The translations under genes were made by a program, and so were the position numbers. DNA of 64,000 nucleotides, taken from the NCBI GenBank assembly GCA_001606155.1, contig LODT01000029.1, forward strand, positions 496,001-560,000. Reading direction: 5' to 3'. This document shows positions 30,686 to 42,711 of this stretch, in pieces. Position 1 is the stretch's first letter; each line of letters begins with the position of its first letter. The DNA is from Tieghemostelium lacteum (taxonomy: Eukaryota; Evosea; Eumycetozoa; Dictyosteliales; Raperosteliaceae). Under the pieces are notes generated by a model. That model worked only from the letters and a program-made list of their open reading frames with translations, was not told the origin of the DNA and did not search any database.

Positions 30686-30868
30686 TTGTTATTATTAGAT
30701 ATATTAGTTGAACTAGTGGTAGATAGATACTTTTACGATGAGAAAAAGAAAGCTAATCACTGCGCAATATTGAGTTCAAAAACCAGTAATCGAGGAGCAG
30801 TAACAAATGTGAGATATCTAGAGATGATAAAATTTTTGGAGAAAGGTGGATCATTTAATATTGTTTAA
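30686..30868 (+). pseudogene. Short coding relic on plus strand
   Basis: An open frame without ATG reads LVELVVDRYFYDEKKKANHC, then TNVRYLEMIKFLEKGGSFNI and stops. It has the character of a protein C-terminus rather than spacer. It has no start and no upstream exon, and overlaps the DNA just 5' of the coiled-coil exon on the other strand. Family not recognised. Confidence 0.3.
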
Positions 30869-30933
30869 CTTTTTTTTAAAAAATAAAAATTTATTTTATT
30901 TTTGACACAATTTGAAATTTCTCAAGATATGTA

Positions 30934-33195
30934 ATGGATTATTATAATTACTATCAAGTATTTCAGAATAAATTCTTGAGATCAAGGATATTATATTGGA
31001 TAAGACACCAATATGTTTATAATGAAAAAGGAGTCCCAATACCAATGTATCATAGAAAGAAATATGAAAATATACACTCAATCGGATGGATGGTTGAGAA
31101 TAAACATTACAGTTTACTTACTCTGAAATTACAGAGAAATGAATATACAGTCATCACCAAAGAAATGATTGAAAATTTTATTAAAAAACCTGATATTTTT
31201 CCAAAGGAGATATTTCAACTTGTCTATCAGCATAAATCAGAAGATTTTAGAAGTTTTAATTTATTGGAACTAGCTTCTGAATATGATAATATAGAGGCTT
31301 TGCAGATATTCCATCAAGATCAACTAAATAGTACAACTAAAATTGCAATGGATTATGCCATTCTTAATGGAAGTTTAAAATGTCTTAAATTTCTACACAA
31401 AAACAGAACTGAGGGATTTACAAAAGAGATTGCTCTGAGGAATGGTTTGAATTCCAATAATAGAAGTTCAATTGTTTCTTATCTACTGAAACATAAAATG
31501 ATTGATTTAAACTCAATGAGATTTGACTCATTAGAGGACAGTGAAGATGCAGAATATACATTTCATGAATTGGTTTCTTTGGATACCAACCTATTGGATA
31601 TCTACCTGGAAAACTCCATTGTCAACCCACACCTTTTAAAAGTTAAAAACAAACAATTTCTAATTGTATCAATAACATATAATGTTTTATGTTATTTAAG
31701 AGATTCCAATTTAAAATCTTTCAGAAACTCAGTTATGATACATAAATATATGTTATTTTATAATAATCATAAAGATTCTGATCCGTTTACCATAAAGCCA
31801 TCAGAAAGGAACTCCAATGATCCTCTACAAATTGTAGAGCAACTCCATCCACTCATTATTAGTCAGAGCACTGATGGGTATTTCAAAACCTACTCCATTA
31901 CATATTTAGCGACACTTTTGGGATATCCAGATTTATTTCCAAATTTTATAGAAGTTTTTAATATCCCTTCTACCAATGCACTTTTAAAAGGTCATGGTAT
32001 TTCTGGTATATGGTTTTATACATCTCTTCATAAATCTAATTACCAGGCCTTGGAATTCCTAATTAAATTAGACAACCTCTCAACTAGTGGTATCCAAAAC
32101 AGTAATTTTATACCATCTATTGATAAATCTGCTCCATTAAGTTCTATAAAAACTACCATCTCCCTAGTCGTTAAAGAATTTAAATATCTCTCTAATATTT
32201 TCCGAGACTATCTACTTTTAGATTTGGTTCTTCAGCATTATAGAGAGGATTATCAATTTCAAGTTTTAAAGGATCTAATCAATTTCTCAATGAAAGAAGA
32301 TGGTCAAAATATAAAAAGAATTACTATCCAAACCTCAAGATATAAAGGTCTCTATGGTGAAGATCCTGAATTACTGTCATTTCTTCACCAGAATATACAA
32401 ATGGAAACTTTGGTGGAACATAAAACTCGTATGGATAGTTATAAAAATGTAAATTTTACAGCTGCACCACCAAAAACCACATTACCAGTTTGGCCGCCAA
32501 ATAGACGAATATATTCACAACCTGATAATATTGATGATATACTCTCTGAAATCACTTTTAACCCAGAAGACCATCTTTTAATTTCTCACAAAATTTTTGA
32601 TATTGTAAAAGAAATTGAAGATCAGGAATTTACTAGGCAACTTTGCGAATGCATTATCAACCAATCCCCTAAAATGAAGGATAGAACCTATAAAACATTG
32701 GTGGCTACAACTATTAAAGCCTCACTGGGTAACCATCACATTCTAAAAATAGTTTTAGAACATTTAAAATTCACAAGGGAATGTGATGATAATTTTCTCA
32801 ACTATTGTGCACAAAATAATCTTTTGGAGGAATTCAAACTACTAGAGCCCTATTATAAACCAATATGGAAGGGAACATTAGTTAATATTCTTAAAACACT
32901 TACCCAACAAGGACATTTAGTAATGTTCAAATATATTGTTGAAAAGTATAAAATACCAATAACCAAAGATCATTGCACTTATGCTGTATCAAATGATAGA
33001 GTTTCATTTCTTAAATATTTCTACAGTATATCTTCGTTGACAGAACCAAGATACCTCTACAACTATTGTGAAAATAGTCAAAACTGTTATTTGTATCTAC
33101 AAGAAATTGCAAATATTGAAATGATGAAAAAGAAAAGGAAACCAAAAAAACAATTACACAATAGTATAACCAAAAAGGTTCATACCCAAGAATAA
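30934..33195 (+). CDS. Ankyrin-type dictyostelid family protein
   Basis: A single-exon protein of 753 residues starting with FLRSRILYWIRHQYVYNEKG and NIHSIGWMVENKHYSLLTLK. The middle has ankyrin-like helix pairs, for example FNLLELASEYDNIEALQIFH and AMDYAILNGSLKCLKFLHKN. Near the C-terminus the pattern returns (TLTQQGHLVMFKYIVEKYKI, HCTYAVSNDRVSFLKYFYSI). The tail is Lys-rich (MMKKKRKPKKQ). This architecture is common in lineage-specific ankyrin families of group 1-3 dictyostelids; the function is unknown. No membrane segment or signal peptide. Confidence 0.75.
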   Translation: MDYYNYYQVFQNKFLRSRILYWIRHQYVYNEKGVPIPMYHRKKYENIHSIGWMVENKHYSLLTLKLQRNEYTVITKEMIENFIKKPDIFPKEIFQLVYQHKSEDFRSFNLLELASEYDNIEALQIFHQDQLNSTTKIAMDYAILNGSLKCLKFLHKNRTEGFTKEIALRNGLNSNNRSSIVSYLLKHKMIDLNSMRFDSLEDSEDAEYTFHELVSLDTNLLDIYLENSIVNPHLLKVKNKQFLIVSITYNVLCYLRDSNLKSFRNSVMIHKYMLFYNNHKDSDPFTIKPSERNSNDPLQIVEQLHPLIISQSTDGYFKTYSITYLATLLGYPDLFPNFIEVFNIPSTNALLKGHGISGIWFYTSLHKSNYQALEFLIKLDNLSTSGIQNSNFIPSIDKSAPLSSIKTTISLVVKEFKYLSNIFRDYLLLDLVLQHYREDYQFQVLKDLINFSMKEDGQNIKRITIQTSRYKGLYGEDPELLSFLHQNIQMETLVEHKTRMDSYKNVNFTAAPPKTTLPVWPPNRRIYSQPDNIDDILSEITFNPEDHLLISHKIFDIVKEIEDQEFTRQLCECIINQSPKMKDRTYKTLVATTIKASLGNHHILKIVLEHLKFTRECDDNFLNYCAQNNLLEEFKLLEPYYKPIWKGTLVNILKTLTQQGHLVMFKYIVEKYKIPITKDHCTYAVSNDRVSFLKYFYSISSLTEPRYLYNYCENSQNCYLYLQEIANIEMMKKKRKPKKQLHNSITKKVHTQE

Positions 33196-33446
33196 TATCT
33201 AAATTATTCAATGGTATCAACATCTTGTTATAATATGACAAAAAAAAAAAAACAAAGAGTAGAATGCTGATAATTATTTTCATCGATTAATTATTAATAA
33301 AATAGACATAATTTTATTAAAATTAATAATTAGTATACTTTAGATTGTTATAAGGAGTAGTTTTTTTAATTGGAAAAAAAAATGTGGAGGGTTATCATCT
33401 ACATATATATATTTTGCTAATATAGCTCTGTTGTTTCTCTAATGTG

Positions 33447-34834
33447 TTATATATTATTTGAACCACCAAATTCATTATCCTTATGAGTGTTGTCCAAAAG
33501 TGTGATATCACCAAGTGAACTTGTAATTAAAGTTGCAGACTGATCAATTATTGGGGCTTCTAAAACACCAATATTTGAAGAGTTGCTAGTTGTAGGAGTG
33601 CTATTGGTTAACAATTGAGGTGATGAGGATCCTGTGGGTAACATAGTTGTTGGTAACAAAGAGTTTATAGTATTAAAATGATTATTCACCACATTTATGG
33701 GGTGGGGTACTATTGTGGAATTCGATTGCCTAGTTCTTGGTATACCAATAGATGAAAGGCTGTGGATTGAAAGGGGCTCTCTAGTAGGTCCACCACTACT
33801 TGTCAGATTGTTATTACTCTGATGTGGTTGAGGTAAATCAATCTGTGCTATATATGATCTAAATGTATTTTCAGTATTACTAATATTATTATTACTATTA
33901 TTTTCACTATGTAATGGTACTGGTGGTGTTGTTAGTGATATATTATTTTGTTGTTGTTGTTGTTGTTGTTGATTATTATTTACATTTATAGTTGTTGATT
34001 CTTGTGATTGTTGTGGTGGTTTATCAGTTTTTATTGACTTTGAAGACAATGGAGATGTTATATCTTTGGAATCAAATCCTTTTTTCACCAATATATTTCC
34101 TAAATATTTTGACTGTTTTAAAAAGTCTTCTCTTAATTGCTTTCTCTGATAATCTGCAATTTGTTTTCTCTTATTCTGTAAATCTTGTTCCATTTCCTTA
34201 ACTTCATCTTTTCTAAATAATATAGCTCTCACTATATTTTTTTTTATAAAAAAAAAAAAAGATATTAATATCCACCCACATGTATATATAAAGTTAAGTT
34301 TAAAACAAAAAGATTGAGATGAATAGAACACATACATTTAATCATTTGTTGAACTTTAACATCTTGAGCTAAATCTGAAGGAGTTTTACCAAAATTATTC
34401 TTTCGAGAACAATCAGCTCCATGTATTAATAATAATTTACAAGCATCTATACGACCGTAGATTGCGGCATAATGGAGTGGACAAAACCCTTCCAAATCAT
34501 TTTCGTTAACATCGCATGCTTCCTCTTCTATGAGTTTTCGAACCTTTTCATATTTATAATCTAAAGAGGACCACATTGCAAAACAGAGAGGTATCACTCT
34601 CTGACATGTTATTCTGTTGACTAACTGTACATCTCTATATCTATCCTCTGGATAGGATGTTATAGGAAACGGTGAATTGGACGGTTCATTCGATATAGAA
34701 TTGGTATAGTAGGAAAATAGTTTCTCTTTTAAATCCACAGGTAAAGTTTCACTGAGGTTGTATTCTTGAAATTTATCTAGATCCTTCAAAATCAAATCAA
34801 AACAATATTCTAATAATAATTTAACCATCGCCAT
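33447..34834 (-). CDS. Ankyrin repeat protein with Gln/Asn-rich tail
   Basis: Exons, 5' to 3', 34336-34834 and 33447-34231, with a 104-bp phase-1 intron containing a 25-bp T/A-rich run, give 427 residues. The N-terminus LLEYCFDLILKDLDKFQEYN then LSETLPVDLKEKLFSYY looks like an F-box- or SOCS-like helix pair. Ankyrin repeats follow, clearest as NENDLEGFCPLHYAAIYGRI and LLLIHGADCSRKNNFGKTPS. Exon 2 begins with a charged helix (MEQDLQNKRKQIADYQRKQL). A Ser/Asn/Gln-rich tail with a polyglutamine run follows. An adaptor role is plausible but not shown. Without splicing, exon 1 would read on into the intron. Confidence 0.75.
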
Positions 34835-35169
34835 TTGTTTTCTTTTATATTAATCTTCAAAACTTTTAATATCAAAAGAACGAAGATATAATTGTGTTTT
34901 TTTTGATAGTGTTCACTACTAAAAAAAACTATTGATAGTCTCTATTGACAATAGTTTTTTTTTTTTGTAAAGTTACTCTTTTTTTGATTTTCTCCTCTTC
35001 CTATTGTCTAATTGATTCTTTGTATAAAACCATAAACCAATGTATATAAAAATAAATAATAAAAAAAACTAAAACTAAAAAACAAAAAAAAAAAAACTTT
35101 TAAAAAAAATTTTATGTGAATTATGGAAATTGTTATACATTTTGGTAATTTTTGATTTTATTTCTATTT
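34835..35169. other. Intergenic region with hairpin
   Basis: A 335-bp spacer between the 3' end of the nucleotidyltransferase-like gene and the start of the ankyrin gene, both on the minus strand. It contains an inverted repeat at about 34922-34960 (AAAAAAACTATTG ... CAATAGTTTTTTT, 14-base loop). Runs of T and A are frequent. The hairpin could mark the promoter or the 3' end of the upstream transcript. Confidence 0.55.
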
Positions 35170-37473
35170 CTATTCATCTTCATCCATTTCATCAGCTTCA
35201 TCCATTGCATCATTGATTGCTTGTTGATTTTTGACAATACACCAATTTTGAGAAGATTTATAATAGCAATTGTGTACATAGGAATATCTATGAGAATAAC
35301 ATTCATCATAGCCCATCATATCTTCAAAACTGGAATAGAGTCTTGGGTATTGTGATGTATTATAACCATCAAAATTCATATCGTAAGACTCTTGAACCTT
35401 CTTTTCAAAGGCATCCTTATCAATATCAGGACCATATGGTAGAGTTGAGTTTGCATTCCTTTTCTTAATTGCCTCTCTTACCTCAAGATTCTTGTGTGCC
35501 AACATTATTAGCACTAATCCACTTTGATAAGGACTCTCAATGACTGTATCCACACTTGTAATCTTTGATTTCACTTTTAGATAATCTTCAGGAGTGGCTA
35601 CAATACCAAAACCTCTTTCAGTGTATTTGAGTAGACGTCTTTCATAGACATCAGGACCACGAACATATCTTGAGAATACAGTTGCAAAGTTCAATCTATA
35701 GTTCATTGCTTGCACACCTCTTTCAAGAGTATAAACATTCTGGCCATCAAAAGCAAAACATGAGGATTCTACATCAATGCCCAACAATAGTTCTTCAATA
35801 GTGTAGAAACAGTAAAAGTCTACTTGAACATGTCTCTTTGGATAGTGACTTGAGATCACTAGAATTGGTAATCCATTACCTCCAGCTTGACAGAAACTAT
35901 ATTTTTCACCAGCAGCTTCGCTTCCACCATGAGGAGCCAAAAGTTCATCAAAATCAAATAATTCAGTTTTATAACTTTCTCTAATGAATGCAGTATCTAT
36001 ATCTGCCAATTCAAATCCAGTTTCATAACCAAGAAGACACTTGGTAATGATACCACCATAAACCACCATTCCTTTTGGCCATTTCTCACGAAATGCATTA
36101 TGAGTGGACTTATGGAAATTCTCTATAAACTGATCTTTGCTGACAATAGATGGTTGGCCAATGACTATATTCTTTTTAAAATCATCCAAAATTGGGAATA
36201 CAACAGACTCTTGTAAATCTTTTGGGTAATCCTTCAAAATGAATTTATCATAGTTCTCATAGACATTGATTGCAAATCTATCTTCATACATTGGATAAAA
36301 TATATTTTGACCAATTTGTCTAGTGTATCCAGTTCTAAAGTACTTGTCATGGTTTACACAAGACTGAATGTATTTATCCACGGAGACAATCTGTGTGACA
36401 TTGGCACTGAAATCTGGATGTACAGAGAGATCCTTAATGATTTGGAATCCAATAGGTGTGCTATCATCAATACATGATTGTAAGAGACTAGACAACACAT
36501 CATAAGGTAACAATTTAAGTTTCTCCAGTGTATCCACTTTGTTGACCAAATACATCTCTTTTAGAGCAGATATACAAATTTCCTTAAATGTTGGTATCCT
36601 GTACTTTCCAACTGCTCTATCAGTTGCATTAACCCATTTTCCAACTACAGGCTCACCAGATAATTTAGAATAGTCTTGGTAATCTTTACCAGTCAACTGC
36701 TTATAATTTTCAATGAAATTATCACTAGTATTACCATTTAAATACTCAATTTTTGAATTCCATTTCTGTAAATTAACAGTTTCTCTAAATGAAATACCAT
36801 TCTTAAATACTTCTCTGATAAGATTAACTGAGTTATCTTCATTTAGTTTATAGAGATTATATAAATATTCAGAATTTACAACAGGTTTTGATAATACATT
36901 AATCATGTTTTTCTAGACATTTTTAGTTAATATTAAGATCTATAGAATGATATATAATAAGGCAATACATACAGTTGAATAAGAAAGATCTCTCATTAAA
37001 TTTCTTAAATAACCAGTTTTATCTCTTTTCAAATCATGTTTGGAGTTATATCTTCTATTGGCGATTGTATAGAGAACTTTATCAGAATTATAACAAAAGT
37101 GCTTTTGTTCATTAAATATATTGAGATAATGATAGGGATCAAATATTTTGTATTGAAGAAGTTCATTTGGTTTGAATATATCCTTTATCATCTCAATATT
37201 AATACCAGAACAACTCTTTTGTTCCTCCTTTACCTGATCTAATATACTGGCAAATTGTTTATATCTCTCTACCAATTGATCATATTCATTCTGTTGTTGT
37301 TCTGACATTGGAAAAACAATATTTAAGTCTTTTGCAAAACATCTATTCACCCTCTTTTCTCTATCTGAGAAATAAGGTTCATTTTTATACAATTTTTGTT
37401 GTTGTTTAAACCATTCAGTTCCATTTTCTGTTATTTCTCCATATTGAGGACTGAAATTTGCTAATTTTTTCAT
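35170..37473 (-). CDS. Protein with nucleotidyltransferase-like signature, function unknown
   Basis: Exons, 5' to 3', 36973-37473 and 35170-36912, with a 60-bp phase-0 intron (GTATGT...TCTAG), give 747 residues. The upstream frame is open to 37491, but the first ATG is 37473 (MKKLANFSPQYGE). The C-terminal half has a pattern like the nucleotidyltransferase fold: GMVVYGGIITKCLLG (GG at 453-454), ELADIDTAFI (Asp471, Asp473) and HVQVDFYCF (Asp532). After it come SCFAFDGQNVYTLERGVQAM and YERRLLKYTERGFGIVATPE, blocks I associate with uncharacterised ankyrin-linked proteins of fungi and giant viruses. That link is from memory. The tail is acidic. The catalytic activity is not established. Confidence 0.65.
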
Positions 37474-37688
37474 GATCACTGATAGAAACACAGAAGCGAA
37501 TTAATCTATACTTTAAAAAAAAAAAATGAAATTGTTAAGAAATCCAATTTCTAAGAAAGTTTGGAAAGTAAATAGATAGAGATTATATTTATTAAAAAAA
37601 AAAATAAGGTACCTCTTATTTGTTGTTTATTGTAAATTAAAGTAAATTAAAGAAAGATGTGTGTTTAACAAGCGATAGAAAAAGGTTT

Positions 37689-40600
37689 TTAGTTGTTATT
37701 TAAATCTGGAACAATGATACTTTCAAATTGAGATTTAAGTTCATTAGCAACCAAATTGTAGAGAGTTTGAGCATCAGAATACACTTGAGAAGTACTATCA
37801 TTAAATTGTTGAGCATTTGAGAACATTAGTTTCCAATCTTCGAGGTATTCTTCAGGTGTTGTATAGGATTTAGAGGCAATATCATCCATTGCAATTGGTT
37901 TACTAATGACTTCATAGTAGTTTGGATAATCATCCTTATCAGGTTTCTCCCAAAACAGTTCACTGATTCTTCTGTTTTTCTCCTTGACGTTTCTTACCTT
38001 TGACCAAATCTTTTTGAAAATGGTTGAAATGTCATCTGAAGTACCATTACCATTGACCTCATCAATAGTCTCATCTATAGTTTCATCTTCGTTTACCAAT
38101 AAAGAAAGTGCACTAGCTGCTTTCTTGGCACTAGCTGCTTTCTTGGCACTAGCTGGTTTCTTTGGTGTATTCGATCTTGGTCTACCAACTGGTTTATAAG
38201 GTGTTGAGTTTACAGGTTGATCAGAAGTACCATTTTCGTTAGATTCTGTATCTTCTCCTTTCAATATACTGTTGGTGTTCAAAGCAAACTTTAATGGATC
38301 AATTTGTTTTCTAGTTCTTTTAGCTGGTAAATCAACCAATTGATTATTGAATCCATTAGTAGTATTATTATTGTTATTATTTGAACTTGAACTACCTGGA
38401 GTATCATCATCAACTTTAGCCTTCTTTCTACCTCTTCTACCTTTTTGAGGAGCACTACCATTTTGACCATTATTAGTTGTGGTAGTTCCATCTTCATTGA
38501 CATGTTCAGGACCTTGTGGATATGGTTCTTCATCTTCATCAACTTCCATATCATTGGCTTGTTGTTTCTTTGGTCTACCAGAGAGTTTTCTCTTTGGAGT
38601 AGTTGGTTGAGCTGGTTTCTTTCTCTTCTTTTTCTTTTCATCTTCAGAGCTCTCAGGTTGCTCTTCTTCATCATCTTCATCTTCATCATCCTCATCAGAA
38701 GAGGAAGCATCATCATCTTCATCATCCAAAGTTCCGTTAAGTCTCTTCTCCTTCTTTAGTTTTTTCTCAGCCAAATACTGTTTATACTCCTCAATTGACA
38801 TATTCTTCTCGAGAGATCTGGCGAATTGTCTCTCAGTCAAATCATCAATAATAGATGAGGAGGCTGCAACTGCTGATTTTCTCTTTGACCCTGGAGTGGT
38901 ACTATCATCTTCTTGGAATATAGGAGCTTGAAGAAGCCATTCAGGAAGTTCATTCTCTGTAACCAGTCTTGGTAAAACTGGTTTCTTTGATTTCTTTTGT
39001 TCAGCTTCCTTGTCTTTATCCATTTTTTGGAAATGGTTGAATTCATGGTCATCTCTGGAAATGAGTTTATTGAGTTCAGAAAGATCAGTCGTAGCACCTT
39101 CAGTGGTATTACTTGGGAAACCTTGAAGGAATTGAGCGAGTTTTTCTCTTCTCTCTTGGTCATTAGAATGAGTATTAAACATACCAGCTTGGATAATCTT
39201 TGCATCAATTTCCAGTTTATCAGTAGCTCTCTCTAGAATCTTCTCTTCAATAGACTCAGCACAAATCAAACGGTAGACATTGACAGCATTTGTCTGACCG
39301 ATTCTGTGACATCTATCCTGTGCTTGTAGATCCATTTGAGGGTTCCAATCCGAGTCAAAGATAACTACAGTATCGGCAGTTTGAAGATTCATACCTAAAC
39401 CACCAGCATGAGTACTGAGTACAAATATCCAGAATGGAGAATCTGGTCTATTCCATTCATGTACGAGGTGACCTCTTTCCTCTGGTTTAGTGCTACCATC
39501 CAATCTAAGGAAATCCCAATTTTTGATGGAAAAGTACTCTTCCATGAGATTGATAACCTCAGTCATTTGAGTAAAGATCAAAACTCTGTGACCTGTTGCG
39601 TTCATTTTGGTCAAGATCTGATCCATAATATCAAATTTACCAGAAGCTCTAATGAGATCTTCATTGATATCCCATTCATCTTTGAAAAGGTATGGATGAT
39701 TACAAATCTTTTGTAATTGTTTAACTACATTATTGAAACCTTTAACTTTGGTAGTTGACTTTTTATATTGTTGACTGTTGGGGTCTAGTGGAAGACTTCC
39801 AAATTCAACCAAATATCTGTACATTACAATTTGGATTGCCGAGAGTGGACATTTAATGACAATCTCAGTCTTTTCTGGCAACTGTGATTCGACATCGGAT
39901 TTTAGACGTCTTAACAAAAAGTAACGAAGTACCTGATGCAAACGATTAATGATAATCAGTGACTCTTCTTCATTAATTTCTATAAATTGTTTACCTTTAG
40001 TTGCAAAAGGTGCATTAAACCAGTTCTCAAAGGTATCTTTACTGTCAAAGATCTTTGGTAACAAGAAATTCAAAAGTGACCAAAGCTCACCAAGATCATT
40101 TTGTAGAGGTGTACCAGTGAGTAAGAGTCTATGAGCACTGTGATAGAGTCTCAGTTGAACAGAGAGTTTGGATGCTTTGTTTTTGATTCTGTGACCTTCA
40201 TCGACAATCACATAGAGCCATTGTACACGACCTAGACTCTTTTTATCCAAGAGGATATATTCAAAACTGGTAATTACAATACCAAATGAATCACGTGGAA
40301 TCTTTCTGGCTAGATCTTTTCTCTCTTCTGGTTTACCCTTGTAGACTATAGTGTGATTAAAGAGTTTTGGTGCCCATCTTAGAACTTCAGATGACCAATT
40401 ACTAATGGTACTTAATGGTGCTACAATGAGGAATGGTTGTCTGACATTAAGTTTCTCATAGAGATGACTAATCAATGCAATAGTTTGTACAGTTTTACCA
40501 AGACCCATCTCATCAGCCAAAATACCATTTAAATCTCTCTTATACAATGAAACTAACCACTCTAAACCAGTGATTTGATATTCTTTTAATACACCACCTG

Positions 40601-41929
40601 ACATTACTTCTGGTTGAGTTATAACATTATCCATAACTCCAGTTTTCTTTTGAATAAGTGTTGTAGTTGATGATAAATTATTATTATTATTTGTTGTTGT
40701 AGTTGTAGTTGAAGGAGTACCATTACCATTAGTATTAGCTGTAGCATTGGTAGTGGTAGTAGTTGTTGTGGTGGTGGTGGTGGTGGTGGTAGTATTGTTT
40801 GATGGTGTAGTTGTACCTGTTGTAGATGTTGATGGTGTTGTACCTGTTGTATTATCAGTATTATCACCATTCTCTCTTTCACGCTTTTCAAGTTCTTCTC
40901 TTTGAACCATCAAATCAATTTTAGCTAATAATTCATCAGTTTGACCCATAAGCATTTGTAAACGGTCATTTTTAGTCTGAGCCAACAAATCTCTATAACC
41001 TTTGGTATCACGTTCTCTCAATAATTTAATACGTAAAAGACGAATTTTCTCTTGTTCTCTCTTTTCTTTTTCCTTAAAATATCTAGAAAGACTCATGCTC
41101 ATACCTCTGAGAACTCTATCTTTTTTGTATTGGTACTCTTTAAATTCTCTATGGTGACTAAACACTGCTGACAAGAATTCCTTTCTTTCTGTTACAATTA
41201 CACTGTCTGGAATCTGTGAACTAGATTTTTCAAACATTTTACCTGCTTGATTCTAAAATTGTTATATATAAAAGTTAATATATAGATACATAAAATTTAT
41301 AAATTTTATGCTATACATACTGAAATAATTCTAGGTAATGGTTTTACAAAGAGATCAATTTCTGAAGAGGAGTTTTGAATAATCATTTCATTGTTTTCAT
41401 GTGTTATATCATTTCTAATCTTTCTTTGTAGTTCGAGTAACTTGATTTCTTTCATTTCGATTTGGCACTGTAGTTTTAATTCATGAGGGATGTTATGAGG
41501 TAACTCTTTGAGTTCGTTGAGACGTGCTTGCATACGATTGTGAATGTGTTCCTCACGATGTGCAATGGCTAGATAAGCCTCCTGAAGGTTTTTTACAGAT
41601 TGGCTACCAGTGTTTGTGGTGGTATTGTTACTGAGTGAATTTGTACCATTTATATTAGCACCTTGTTGTTGCTGTTGTTGCTGTTGTTGTTGTAACTGTT
41701 GCTGTTGTAACTGTTGTTGTGGGTCCCATTTCAATGTACCTTTACTATAAAACTTTAAATCTACAACCTCGGGTGGTTGAATAGTGTGGTCATTCATTAG
41801 CAATGGTGACATTTTGGATAAAATTTGTGCTGGAATAGGTAAATTCCTAGAGAGGTATTTCATCGACTCTAATTGAGATTTTAATAAAAATACCAAGTTC
41901 TCATCGGAACTCCCATTCTGTGATTGCAT
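37689..41929 (-). CDS. SWI/SNF ATPase, Brahma/SNF2 type
   Basis: Exons, 5' to 3', 41321-41929 and 37689-41252, with a 68-bp phase-0 intron, give 1390 residues. Order of parts: QLQ-like start, polyglutamine, BRM-type helix AHREEHIHNRMQARLNELKE, HSA region (SVIVTERKEFLSAVFSHHRE), a Thr-rich spacer, and the Snf2 ATPase with GILADEMGLGKTVQT, DEGHRIKNKASKL and LLLTGTPLQNDLGEL. The second helicase lobe has FVLSTHAGGLGMNLQTADTV and QAQDRCHRIGQTNAVNVYRL. A SnAC-like region, an acidic stretch, AT-hook-like motifs (SGRPKKQ, GRRGRKK, VGRPRSN) and a C-terminal bromodomain (YPNYYEVISKPIAMDDI, NAQQFNDSTSQVYSDA) complete it. HSA, SnAC and bromodomain together identify the remodeller catalytic subunit. Confidence 0.93.
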
Positions 41930-42245
41930 TTTTTTCTAAAAAAAAACTAAATGAAGATTAAATTTAAATTTTCAAAAAAAGTGTTGAGGTGCCTCTTTCC
42001 TTTACTGCTGTAACAATAAAAAAAATAATAAAAAAATTTAAAAAAAAAAAAAATAAAATTATTATTATTATGAGAAGAAAGTATTAATAGAATATAATCT
42101 AAGAAGAATCAATATTCTATATTTAATTGAATAATGAACTAATCATTAAAGTAATCTTAATTTATGGTTATTTACCTTTTTTTTTTTTTATTTTTTATTA
42201 TTTATTTGCGACGAGCAATCATATTTATATTTTTTGTTGAAGACT
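41930..42245. other. Divergent intergenic region
   Basis: About 315 bp of A/T-rich spacer between the Brahma-type gene (minus) and COA6 (plus), with A runs near 42038-42050 and a T run at 42178-42190. It presumably holds both promoters. No gene seen. Confidence 0.6.
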
Positions 42246-42649
42246 ATGGATAATAGTGCCAATAAACCCATTGGCGAAATGACCAATGAGGAAAGAACAA
42301 AATATTCAATACAGAGAGCACCTGATTATAAAGGAAAAGAAGAGGCAATACTATCAAATAATAGAAAAGAATGTTGGAATGCCAGAGATAAATACTTTGA
42401 ATGTTTAGATAAAAACTCTGAGAATGAATTAGCATGTACACAATTTTATAATACTTTTAAAGACTCATGTTTAAATAGTTGGGTAGGTTTAATTATATAT
42501 TTCAATATATGAGAATTTCAATTATTATTTGTCGTTGAATATATTAATATTCTTTTAATACTCTTCAACAAAAATCCCAGTGTGAATATTTTATAAAGAA
42601 AAGGAAGCAAGATAAACTAAAACAAGAGTTTTTAAGTAAAAATAATTAA
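42246..42649 (+). CDS. coa6: Cytochrome c oxidase assembly factor 6 (COA6)
   Basis: Exons 42246-42482 and 42581-42649, with a 98-bp phase-0 intron (GTAGGT...CCCAG), give 101 residues. COA6 is a twin-CX9C protein of the mitochondrial intermembrane space that helps copper delivery to COX2. Cysteines are placed as expected: RKECWNARDKYFECLDK (C-x9-C) and ACTQFYNTFKDSCLNSW (C-x10-C), then WCEYFIKKRKQDKLKQ after the splice, matching the W..YF..RR tail. The last exon of only 23 codons completes the family signature. The first ATG is used; upstream codons are TTG. Confidence 0.85.
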
Positions 42650-42711
42650 AATTCGATATATATATACACGTTTATATTATAGAACATTTCCCTGTACACG
42701 TATTTATTACG

